From the NCBI RefSeq assembly GCF_001586785.1, contig NZ_LUFH02000050.1, forward strand, positions 1-43,945: 43,945 nt of DNA, written 5' to 3'. Positions 1-7,057 of this stretch are shown piece by piece. Numbering within the stretch: position 1 is the first letter of the stretch; each line of letters opens with the position of its first letter. Position numbers and translations under genes: made by a program. The DNA comes from Sphaerospermopsis aphanizomenoides BCCUSP55 (lineage in GTDB: Bacteria; Cyanobacteriota; Cyanobacteriia; Cyanobacteriales; Nostocaceae). Below the pieces are notes generated by a model. That model worked only from the letters and a program-made list of their open reading frames with translations. It had not been told where the DNA came from and searched no databases.

Positions 1-9
1 ATTCTTAAC

Positions 10-60
10 CTACACCCCACACCCCACACCCCACACCCTACACCCTACACCCTTACACCC
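10..60. repeat. STRR heptamer array (ACACCCC/ACACCCT)
   Basis: About seven tandem 7-base units, first of the ACACCCC type and then ACACCCT. This is the short tandem repeat class known from heterocystous cyanobacteria. The array runs into the stop codon and last codons of the peroxiredoxin gene, so the repeat supplies that protein's C-terminal Arg-Val and stop. Confidence 0.85.
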
Positions 61-613
61 TCTCTTCTGACTGCAAATTTTCCAGTCGTGTTAAAACTTC
101 TGTACTGTGAAGATTGGGATTTACTTTCACAAAAGTTTCGCGGAGAATACCTTGAGGATCAATGATAAAACTGTGGCGCATAGATACATAGCCAATCCAA
201 GAACCATAAACCTTGCTCACAGCACCATTGGTATCAGCTAATAGGGGGAACTTTAAACCTTCAGAATCACAAAATTCGGCGTGGGAATCAATATCATCTG
301 CACTTACACCAATAATTTGTGTATTTCTATTTAAATATTTGGGTAAGTCTTGTTGGAAACGCCGCGCTTCAATAGTACAGCCAGAAGTGAAATCTTTGGG
401 ATAAAAATACAAAACTACCCATTTACCACGTAAATCAGAAAGGGAAATTTTTCCATCTCCTGTGTTGGTGGGTAAAGTAAAATCAGGTGCAGGTTGGTTA
501 ATTGTAGGTAATTTACCACCCAAAGCATAAACTGTGGGAGTAAAGTTTAACCAACTAAGAATGGCAAAACAACCGGCAAATAAAATGCTGATAAAAGTGC
601 GACGAGAAATCAT
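53..613 (-). CDS. Peroxiredoxin, BCP/PrxQ type, with N-terminal export or membrane segment
   Basis: A thiol peroxidase that reduces H2O2 and organic hydroperoxides. The AhpC/TSA thioredoxin fold spans about residues 38-180. The peroxidatic cysteine is C79 in DFTSGCTIEA, a variant of the usual TPGCT motif. The CX4C resolving cysteine of classical PrxQ is absent because residue 84 is Arg. C115 (HAEFCD) lies 36 residues after C79, a spacing I recall for the Xylella-type PrxQ resolving cysteine. Residues 1-30 have an Arg-Arg pair followed by a hydrophobic stretch, so lumenal, periplasmic or membrane location is likely. C15 follows Ala-Gly but the lipobox is poor. The end of the gene lies in a tandem repeat. 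Family call is firm; location is inferred. Confidence 0.9.
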   Translation of the reverse strand: MISRRTFISILFAGCFAILSWLNFTPTVYALGGKLPTINQPAPDFTLPTNTGDGKISLSDLRGKWVVLYFYPKDFTSGCTIEARRFQQDLPKYLNRNTQIIGVSADDIDSHAEFCDSEGLKFPLLADTNGAVSKVYGSWIGYVSMRHSFIIDPQGILRETFVKVNPNLHSTEVLTRLENLQSEERV

Positions 614-728
614 AGTTGCAAACGAAAATGATCACTTCACACAAGTTAACATTTTTGATTGCTGCTATTCTGAGAGAAAACAGGGTGTAAGGGTCAGAAA
701 ATTAACAACTTTTGCCTCTTCTCCCCTT

Positions 729-947
729 TCAATCTGCACTTTCAATGTATTGACTATCTATGAGGAAAGCACCTCTGGTAAAGCGTACACCCCAATAACC
801 TCCAGGACGACGGTCAAGAACTATACCTTCTTCACCCATACTGATGACATCAGCAGGGCGCAGCATGGGCATAGGGTCAGCGGTTTTGATGTAGGGTGGT
901 AAGGCGATAACACGGACTTTACTACCTATAGGGAATTCTGGAGACAT
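729..947 (-). CDS. sipA: SipA, NblS-interacting regulatory protein (DUF3148)
   Basis: A 72-residue protein matching the cyanobacterial/plastid SipA family nearly end to end. The core LPPYIKTADPMPMLRPADV, then GEEGIVLDRRPGGYWGVRF, is the family signature and forms a small SH3-like barrel. In Synechococcus, SipA binds the ATP-binding domain of the essential histidine kinase NblS (Hik33/DspA), which controls high-light and nutrient-stress genes. It probably does the same here in the cytoplasm. It is transcribed toward the peroxiredoxin with a 115-base gap, so the two could be read together, though nothing shown ties them functionally. Confidence 0.93.
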   Translation of the reverse strand: MSPEFPIGSKVRVIALPPYIKTADPMPMLRPADVISMGEEGIVLDRRPGGYWGVRFTRGAFLIDSQYIESAD

Positions 948-999
948 TTTGGAATATGAAGAAAGTTTCAGGATTTGTAATTTTTAACAGGGATTAGCC

Positions 1000-1143
1000 T
1001 CATTTTATAAGAAAAAGGCTGACTGCTGGTAGTTCTATCCAGAACTGGCTTCCCTTTCCGGGTTGAGAATTAACTCCCACCTTTCCTTTCATGCGTTCAA
1101 TACCCTTCTGCACAATCGCTAGTCCTACTCCTGACCCAGAATA
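1000..1143 (-). pseudogene. C-terminal fragment of a histidine kinase ATPase domain
   Basis: The minus strand has an open stretch of about 46 codons ending in TGA at 1000-1002. It reads [19 protein letters not shown], then [16 protein letters not shown]. This is the G2 box and last strand of a HATPase_c domain, with no start codon and no N-box, G1 box or dimerisation domain. It lies in the same frame as the ion channel gene upstream and is separated from it by the channel's TAA stop and one codon. It looks like the tail of a kinase whose body was replaced or deleted when the channel gene arrived. Fragment identity is clear; the history is inferred. Confidence 0.75.
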
Positions 1144-1947
1144 TTATATATCTCGATCAAACTTTCTCACTGGTAATTTAGTACCACACCGTTTACAAAA
1201 TTCTGCATCTGCATCATGAAAAGCTAAACCGCAACCAGAACACACTGTTTCCACCTGATTTGCTGTCTTCACCAACCGTTTAATTAAATCCCCCACTTGC
1301 CAAGGAATCAAGGCTACTCCTGTTAAAATCATTAAAACTGTAAGTAAACGCCCTAGTTCAGAAATGGGTATCACATCACCAAATCCCACAGTGGTCATTG
1401 TCACCACTGAAAAATAAAAAGCATCTAAAAAAGTGGCGAATTTTTCTGGATTAACTGGATGTTCAACCTGATAAATTAACCCAGAATAAAAAAAGATGAT
1501 TGTAAATAATGTAAATAATATCCTGGCAAAAATTACGCCGTCTTCACTGCTAACAGCCCCTAATAAAAATTCTTCATCTATAAACCTAATTAACCGTAAA
1601 ATTCTCAACCATCGTAACAAGCGAATAAATCTAATATCTACTAACCCAATAAAATAGGGTAAGATTGAGAATAAGTCAATAATTGAATAAAAGCTGACTA
1701 TATACTTAATTTTATCTTCTGCACTCCATAAGCGTAGCAAGTATTCTACGATAAAAATTATTAATATGCAGTTATCTAAAGCTCGTAATTCTAAGCGAGC
1801 ATCATCAGAAATATTATAGGTTTCTGCCACAAAAATTCCTGATGAAACTAAAACTAAGGCGGCAATTATTAAATTAATTGCTTTACCTATAGGTGTTTCT
1901 ATATCCGTTAGATAGAATTCTATTTTTGATCGGTTGAGTAATATCAT
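1144..1947 (-). CDS. Voltage-gated-like potassium channel with C-terminal zinc ribbon
   Basis: A 267-residue ion transporter of the 6-TM Kv type. TM helices occur at about 22-42, 58-74, 84-103, 138-158 and 200-216, with an arginine-rich S4 at 106-124 (RFIRLLRWLRILRLIRFI). The pore loop carries the K+ filter TVGFGD at 186-191. After S6, residues 236-254 form a C-x2-C-x11-C-x2-C zinc ribbon, an unusual cytosolic tail that could be regulatory. The likely role is K+ conduction or membrane-potential control in the plasma membrane. It diverges from the deaminase gene across 87 bases and runs directly into a kinase relic. K+ selectivity is inferred from the filter. Confidence 0.88.
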   Translation of the reverse strand: MILLNRSKIEFYLTDIETPIGKAINLIIAALVLVSSGIFVAETYNISDDARLELRALDNCILIIFIVEYLLRLWSAEDKIKYIVSFYSIIDLFSILPYFIGLVDIRFIRLLRWLRILRLIRFIDEEFLLGAVSSEDGVIFARILFTLFTIIFFYSGLIYQVEHPVNPEKFATFLDAFYFSVVTMTTVGFGDVIPISELGRLLTVLMILTGVALIPWQVGDLIKRLVKTANQVETVCSGCGLAFHDADAEFCKRCGTKLPVRKFDRDI

Positions 1948-2034
1948 AGGACTAACATAAAATCATTCATTCACTGGGAAAACAGCCAAAATCAGCTATT
2001 ATGAGAAACTATACTACTAAATTTTACTGTCAAT

Positions 2035-2463
2035 ATGAACCAAGAATATTTTATGCGTCTAGCCGTAGAACAAGCAAAAAAAGGAGATGCACCTTATGGA
2101 TCTGTCATCGTTAAAGATGATCAAGTAGTTGCAGCAGCTTATAATACCGTCAGCCAAGACAGTGATCCATCGGCTCATGCAGAAATTAATGTCATTCGCA
2201 AGTTAACTGCTCAACTAAAAAACCCTTCTTTGCAAGGTTATTCTATCTATACCACTGGTGAACCTTGTCCCATGTGTGCTACTGCTTGTGTATGGACTGG
2301 TATATCAGAAATTATCTATGGTGCTTCCATTGCAGATTTAATTTCCATAAATCAAGCGCAAATTAATATATCTTGTGAAGAGGTTATCGCTAAATCATTT
2401 AGAAATATCAAGGTAACAAAAGGAATTTTAAGAAAGGAATGTCTACAATTGTTTACCCATTGA
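2035..2463 (+). CDS. Nucleoside/guanine deaminase-like cytidine deaminase superfamily enzyme
   Basis: A 142-residue zinc hydrolase of the CMP/dCMP deaminase fold. The zinc and proton-relay motifs are present: HAE at 48-50 and PCPMC at 77-81. The region after the second motif (WTGISEIIYGAS) resembles guanine deaminase/TadA relatives rather than short cytidine deaminases. It would deaminate a purine or related base in salvage. The substrate cannot be set from sequence, and tRNA adenosine deaminase is less likely because cyanobacterial TadA proteins are usually longer. It has its own short upstream region divergent from the channel gene. Confidence 0.85.
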   Translation: MNQEYFMRLAVEQAKKGDAPYGSVIVKDDQVVAAAYNTVSQDSDPSAHAEINVIRKLTAQLKNPSLQGYSIYTTGEPCPMCATACVWTGISEIIYGASIADLISINQAQINISCEEVIAKSFRNIKVTKGILRKECLQLFTH

Positions 2464-2465
2464 TA

Positions 2466-2852
2466 ATTGACAATTAAAAAGAACCGCTTCAATTTATTTC
2501 TGAAATTCGGGCATCAATGATGGTAGATGGTAATATTAATGACAGACAAGAGTTTTAACCACAGCCATTGTTACCTAGAAAAAGGTAATTTCGATGTGGT
2601 ATAGCATTTAAAACTGTGTGATGGATATTGGTTTTCGTCGCTATCAAGTAGGACATGAACATTATTCCTCACACAGATGAAGCGATCGCTCATTACAATG
2701 AGATTATGAAACAGTTTTACACTGAACAAAAAATGAATGTTGCTGTTGATTGGTAACAGCATTCAGCCGAGAGAGTTGCTACTTTAGATTATCTCAAAGG
2801 ATGTCAGTATTTGCGCGAGACTCTGAATAACTTCGGTTTTAAGTTATTGTAA
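2466..2852 (+). pseudogene. Decayed coding remnant, family not identified
   Basis: The plus strand between the deaminase and the next gene holds protein-like pieces in different frames. One of 27 codons ends at 2557-2559 (EPLQFISEIRASMMVDGNIN). A later stretch starts at ATG 2655 (MNIIPHTDEAIAHYNEIMKQ) and is cut by TAA at 2754-2756. It then continues in frame as HSAERVATLDYLKGCQYLRE to TAA at 2850-2852. The composition looks coding, but stops and frame changes make an intact gene impossible. I do not recognise the parent family. The remaining bases to 3079 show nothing I can call. Confidence 0.4.
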
Positions 2853-3079
2853 AATCAATCTGAAGAGTGGAAAGCTAGTTGTGCCGCATCTTTTCGAGCA
2901 ACTTAGCTTTCTGTAAAAAATTGCCAAGCCTTGAACAATTTCAACCCTGGAAGTACCTTCACATCAAAGGTTGAACTCAGTATACTGAGAAATATTTAAT
3001 TAAGATTCCTATAGTTGAACTCAATAATGGCAGCTATAATTATTTTATACTATATTTTACTAACTAAAGGGTTAATCAG

Positions 3080-3583
3080 ATGGACGCATTAAATCATGGG
3101 GAAATCGTCAGTAATCATCATTTCCCAGATGCGGTTATTGATCATGCAGCGCAGAATTTCAGTGATCTCAATCACGATTTAAACTCAAGTTATTCCAGTC
3201 ATGTTGAATCAATCTCTCAGGGACTTGACCAACATTCTCACGATTTTTTAAACGATTTGCATTCAAGCACTATTCTACATTCTGATTGCGTTTCTTTTTC
3301 TGGTGCTGATTTCCAGTCGAACTTTGATAATTTGCACAATTCTGTTTATATCGAAACGCCTAGTTTTGAAAGCCATTTATCCACAAGCAATTTTCATGCT
3401 GAGGTGATACCTCGTGAGGCGACACCAGATTATGCGGAAGCGGCTTATAATGAATCTTGGGCAAAACATTTCAATGATAGAGCCGCAGATTGGGCAAATG
3501 ATGGGTCTTTTGATATGGCTGATTCATTGCAACAAGAGGCGGACTATTACCATCAAAAAGCGGCTGAAAATTTGAATCAATAA
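3080..3583 (+). CDS. Hypothetical His/Ser/Asn-rich small protein
   Basis: 167 residues with no family I recognise. Residues 1-110 are low in hydrophobicity and rich in His, Ser, Asn and Asp, with recurring short units such as NHDLNSSYSSHVES and DQHSHDFLND that suggest a degenerate internal repeat. The C-terminal 50 residues (from about 115) are predicted helical with regular Ala and aromatic positions (YAEAAYNESWAKHFNDRAAD). There is no signal peptide or TM segment. AAAGGG lies upstream of the ATG at a reasonable distance. It precedes the large GUN4/TPR genes on the same strand, but an inverted-repeat element separates them. Metal binding by the histidines is possible but speculative. Confidence 0.6.
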   Translation: MDALNHGEIVSNHHFPDAVIDHAAQNFSDLNHDLNSSYSSHVESISQGLDQHSHDFLNDLHSSTILHSDCVSFSGADFQSNFDNLHNSVYIETPSFESHLSTSNFHAEVIPREATPDYAEAAYNESWAKHFNDRAADWANDGSFDMADSLQQEADYYHQKAAENLNQ

Positions 3584-3610
3584 TTTAGATGAGTTTGTAG
3601 AGATAAACCC

Positions 3611-3702
3611 AGGACTTACGCACAACAGAACGAAAGTAGGGGTAATTCATGAATTACCCCTACATAAGAATAAGGGTTTCAGCTACATCTTGCGTAAGTC
3701 CT
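3611..3702. mobile_element. 92-bp MITE-like element, copy 1
   Basis: Perfect 12-base terminal inverted repeats, AGGACTTACGCA and TGCGTAAGTCCT, bound a 92-base unit. Its interior holds the palindrome GGGTAATTCATGAATTACCC. It carries no gene. A second copy of exactly the same length lies inverted at 15468-15559, and a longer relative lies at 41398-41537. No clear target duplication is visible. It is probably a non-autonomous element mobilised by a transposase outside this window. Confidence 0.8.
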
Positions 3703-3787
3703 CAAGCCATCTATAGCTACAATAAGCTTTTGAGAAATAACTTGTACACAGTTATATAAATCATTTAGATTTCATTAAAGGAATATA

Positions 3788-6589
3788 ATGGAACCGACTT
3801 TTTTAATAGCTGGTATTACTACGTCTTTGGTTAATGGGTTTGTGAATAGCAGAAATGCAGAAAAATCCAGGGAAATGCAAGCTTCTCAGCATCAAGAAAT
3901 CGCCATTCGTGAGCAAGAGAGAATCAAAACTCAAGAACGGATAGAAATTTTGCGGCTACTAGCTCAAAAGGTACAGCAGCAAGATGGTTTTGTATTTCAA
4001 ACTGAATTGGCTGAATTAAATCGTGAGTTTCAAGCTCAAGAAAATTTGCTGAATCGAAATTTGCAACTTAAATTGGCTGAATTAAATCAAGAATTTCAAT
4101 CTCAACAAGGTGAACTGAGTCGCGCTTTTAGTGAAAAGATTGAGGTATTTCGAGCAGATTTACAGCAGTATTTTTTTGAGCAACAACGACAACTTCAGCT
4201 AGAACTTAAACAGCAGGATATTGACCTAGCAACGGAATTGCGGAAATACGATCGCCAAACTGCGATTAATGTTGTGGAGGAACAAAAGCGTCAAAATAGC
4301 TCGCCGATATGGTTGGTGGCTGGGGATTTACTGAAAAGAGGAAATAATGCGGGTATTTTGCCGTTAAATGTGTTCTTTTCGCCTCCTGTATTAAAATACG
4401 ATCGCAGCAAGGAAAGCACGGATACTAAAGGCTTTCCACCGATGGAAAAATATCTGCAAGAAGAATTACGAAAATTTTTTCAAAAATACCAAACTAGCGA
4501 TAGCTTCGCTCGCCGTGGGCATCACCAGATTGATTATTTGGCTGGAGCATGGACGAGTAAACAATTTAATAGTGAAGCGGCTGCAAGGCAAATTTTCTTG
4601 GGTTTAAAGAGTGAACCGACGCTAATTTTAGAGTCAGCTTTAGAAGGGGAAAATTTATCAATTAGCTTTGCTTATTGGGGTTTAGGGCATATTAAAGAAC
4701 GCTACAAAACCTTGATGAGTTTTTCCTGGTTGGAAGTTCTCTATGGTTTTGTCAAAGAACGAACTGAGGCTTGGTTTCGCAGTCGCGATCAGGAAGGGAG
4801 TAGCGAGGCGGAATGGGTTAAGGAATATGGTGAAGAGTTTGTGCGTAAATACCAAGATAACCGAGCGATTCTGGAACGGGAACGGCGTTGGCTTGAACGT
4901 GGTGAAGATATTCGGGAGTTAGTTCGGAATTACAATCTTGCACCGAGAGATTGGGATGAATTGAAGCGTTTTGTTGCTCTCTGTCATTGTGCGATCGCTG
5001 GGTGGGTTACAGATGAATATTTTCTGCTGGATGCTAGTCCTGAATGCCGTCAGCAGCCAAAATTACCTGAGTTATTACCTGAGTTGCTTTCAGGGATGAG
5101 TGAGGCTGTGAAGCAACAGTTTATTGATACAAGTGTGAGAACTTATCAGGAGTTATATCAGGGTTTAATCAATGATATTCCTGACTGGGAACCAGAGTTA
5201 AGGTTAGAGTTAGCAGCTTGTTTGCTCAAACTCTCTAGCCGTGATACTGGTATGGCTCAGATTAATGCTGCTCTCAAAGCTTGGTTGTCCTATCGCGGTG
5301 TGGACTGGGATATCTCTACACCCGTTATTCCTTTGTTAGCAGAGGTTTCCCAGCCAGAGGATGAGTCCTATTTTGATTCTCTTTATCAGGTTTGGCAATT
5401 AGTGGGGATTACTGACAAAGTTGATATGGGAGGTGCTTATTATCGGCGGGGTGAAGATTTTTTCAAGCGGCGGGATTATCAAGCAGCTTGTGAGGATTTT
5501 GAGAGAGCGATCGCTTTAGGTTATGGTAAAGCTGCTGAACGGCGGGAAATGGTTTTACACTTACAGGCGCATATTAGAGAAGAGGCACTGAAACTTCAAG
5601 CAGCAGAAGCGGAACGTCAGAAAGAAGCTGATGATTTCTACAATGGTGGCATTTATCATTTAGAAAATGGTAATTATGAGCGTTCCATTGCTGATTTTGA
5701 ACAAGCTCAAAGTTATGGACATCTTGATGCTAGTCAAATGATTGTTGAAGCACAACAAAAAATTGAAGAAAGGGAGCGTCAGAAAAAAGCTGATGATTTC
5801 TATAACGGCGGCATTTATCATTTAGAAAATGGTAATTATGAGCGTTCCATTGCTGATTTTGAACAAGCTCAAAGTTATGGACATTCTGATGCTAGTCGAA
5901 TGATTGTGGAAGTGAGAAAGCAGCAGGATAAAGCGGTTTTAGCTAAACAACAAGCAGAAGCGGAACGTCAGCGTTTAGAACAAGAAAAACGACAACAAGA
6001 ACAACAAGCTGCGGCGCAGACTAAATTACAAGCTCAAAAACAGCAGGAAATTAAACCAGCCGCGAGTTCTTTGGTATCACTAAAGTCAGCCGTAGGGATG
6101 GACTATAGAAAACTGCAAGATTTACTTGCTGCGGAGAAGTGGAAAGAAGCAGATCAAGAAACTGCCAATATTATGTTGAAAATTATGAGTAGAGAAATTC
6201 AAGGTTATTTAGATATAGATGGTTGTAAAAATTTCCCCAAAGATGAATTGAAAATTATTGACCAACTGTGGGTCACATATAGTAATGGACATTTTGGTTT
6301 TAGTGTGCAGAAAGAAATCTTTACTAAAATGGGTGGTAGAGGATATGGATACGATTATGATCTGGTGTGTAAATTTGGTCAAGAAGTGGGATGGAAGAAA
6401 AAAGGTTTTTTGGGTATAAGTAATGGATGGGTTATAGGTAATGACTGGAAGCTATATGATGATCTTTCATTTGAAATAGTACTTAGTAGCAAAGGACATC
6501 TCCCGTATGGGTATAGATGGTGGAAGGGTGGTGGTAGTAGTGAGAGCGGGTTTTGTTGTGGTTACCATTTTCTCTTCTTCAGACTATAA
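3788..6589 (+). CDS. Large coiled-coil/TPR-like protein with C-terminal GUN4 domain (paralogue 1)
   Basis: 933 residues. Order: short hydrophobic helix at 5-20; long Gln/Glu-rich coiled coil to about 175; an uncharacterised conserved core at about 180-540; a TPR/Sel1-like region at 548-710 with one diverged unit and two nearly identical units (ADDFYNGGIYHLENGNYERS); a Gln-rich helical linker; and a GUN4 domain from about 765 (MDYRKLQDLLAAEKWKEAD, then FPKDELKIIDQLW and NGHFGFSVQ). GUN4 domains bind porphyrins and activate Mg-chelatase in the stand-alone protein, but multidomain cyanobacterial versions are of unknown role. AAGGA precedes the ATG. The last residues look displaced: sequence resembling the normal GUN4 terminus sits out of frame at 6681-6725. 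Paired with the paralogue at 7058. Confidence 0.85.
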   Translation: MEPTFLIAGITTSLVNGFVNSRNAEKSREMQASQHQEIAIREQERIKTQERIEILRLLAQKVQQQDGFVFQTELAELNREFQAQENLLNRNLQLKLAELNQEFQSQQGELSRAFSEKIEVFRADLQQYFFEQQRQLQLELKQQDIDLATELRKYDRQTAINVVEEQKRQNSSPIWLVAGDLLKRGNNAGILPLNVFFSPPVLKYDRSKESTDTKGFPPMEKYLQEELRKFFQKYQTSDSFARRGHHQIDYLAGAWTSKQFNSEAAARQIFLGLKSEPTLILESALEGENLSISFAYWGLGHIKERYKTLMSFSWLEVLYGFVKERTEAWFRSRDQEGSSEAEWVKEYGEEFVRKYQDNRAILERERRWLERGEDIRELVRNYNLAPRDWDELKRFVALCHCAIAGWVTDEYFLLDASPECRQQPKLPELLPELLSGMSEAVKQQFIDTSVRTYQELYQGLINDIPDWEPELRLELAACLLKLSSRDTGMAQINAALKAWLSYRGVDWDISTPVIPLLAEVSQPEDESYFDSLYQVWQLVGITDKVDMGGAYYRRGEDFFKRRDYQAACEDFERAIALGYGKAAERREMVLHLQAHIREEALKLQAAEAERQKEADDFYNGGIYHLENGNYERSIADFEQAQSYGHLDASQMIVEAQQKIEERERQKKADDFYNGGIYHLENGNYERSIADFEQAQSYGHSDASRMIVEVRKQQDKAVLAKQQAEAERQRLEQEKRQQEQQAAAQTKLQAQKQQEIKPAASSLVSLKSAVGMDYRKLQDLLAAEKWKEADQETANIMLKIMSREIQGYLDIDGCKNFPKDELKIIDQLWVTYSNGHFGFSVQKEIFTKMGGRGYGYDYDLVCKFGQEVGWKKKGFLGISNGWVIGNDWKLYDDLSFEIVLSSKGHLPYGYRWWKGGGSSESGFCCGYHFLFFRL
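5627..5923 (+). repeat. Two near-identical coding repeats (TPR-like units) in paralogue 1
   Basis: Units begin at 5627 and 5789 (period 162 bases, 54 codons). Each starts GCTGATGATTTCTA and encodes ADDFYNGGIYHLENGNYERS followed by IADFEQAQSYGH. They differ at only a few bases, and two further copies occur in the paralogue at 8540 and 8681. The near identity at DNA level points to recent duplication or gene conversion. Confidence 0.85.
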
Positions 6590-6686
6590 TATGAGCCGAT
6601 CGCGTAGGATGGATTAGTGCGATCGCAGTAGGGTAGGTGGTAATACAGATGACCCATATTTTGCCTATTTAGCAGTTATTGGGGTT

Positions 6687-6793
6687 TCTTCTCTGGCGGC
6701 GAGACTTGATAACTGTAACATTTAAAGGTTACAGAAAATTATTAAGTCTGAATCAGGATGTCCAGGATTTAAGGATTTACAGGATGTTAGTTT
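6687..6793 (+). repeat. 107-bp direct repeat, copy 1
   Basis: Nearly identical to 9359-9465. Each copy runs from the end of a GUN4-like reading frame through a short non-coding tail. This fits a tandem duplication of the whole gene plus its 3' flank. In copy 2 the coding part is in frame with the gene; in copy 1 it is not. Confidence 0.85.
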
Positions 6794-7026
6794 AGTGTGA
6801 TTTATTGAAGATTGATTTTTAGAAATTTTCATGAGTTAGAATTTTAATTGTCAGAATCAGGATTTACAGAATGTGAGTTTTGTATTTAAAGCATGGACTG
6901 ATGAGAGCATTAATCTCAATGATAAATAATCTCCAAAAATTCTCAAATTAAAAATATGCTTAAATCCAAAAAATCTGAACCAAAATAAACATCCTGTACA
7001 TCCTTAAATCCTGGATATCCTGATTC
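6750..7026. repeat. 39-bp inverted repeat pair flanking about 200 bases
   Basis: Bases 6750-6788 (starting GAATCAGGATGTCCAGG) are, apart from two mismatches, the reverse complement of 6988-7026. Transcribed, the arms would pair with a loop of about 200 bases. The left arm lies inside the 107-base direct repeat and so recurs at 9422-9460. The GGATTTAAGGATTTACAGGA type of motif recalls dispersed repeats seen widely in bacteria, but the class is not certain. Confidence 0.75.
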
Positions 7027-7057
7027 TGACAAATAATGATACTTATAACCTTACTAT

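Larger units (their letters stand above)
6590..7057. other. Intergenic region between the GUN4 paralogues, repeat-rich
   Basis: 468 bases. It starts with a stretch (6618-6725) that, in a different frame from the upstream gene, encodes a GUN4-like ending (VSSLAARLDNCNI). Next come one copy of a 107-base direct repeat and a 39-base inverted repeat. It includes a HIP1 octamer at 6618-6625. No intact gene or obvious promoter was recognised. Confidence 0.6.

Noticed and set aside
534-902. 122-codon plus-strand frame
   Set aside because: It is antisense to sipA, whose protein is highly conserved.
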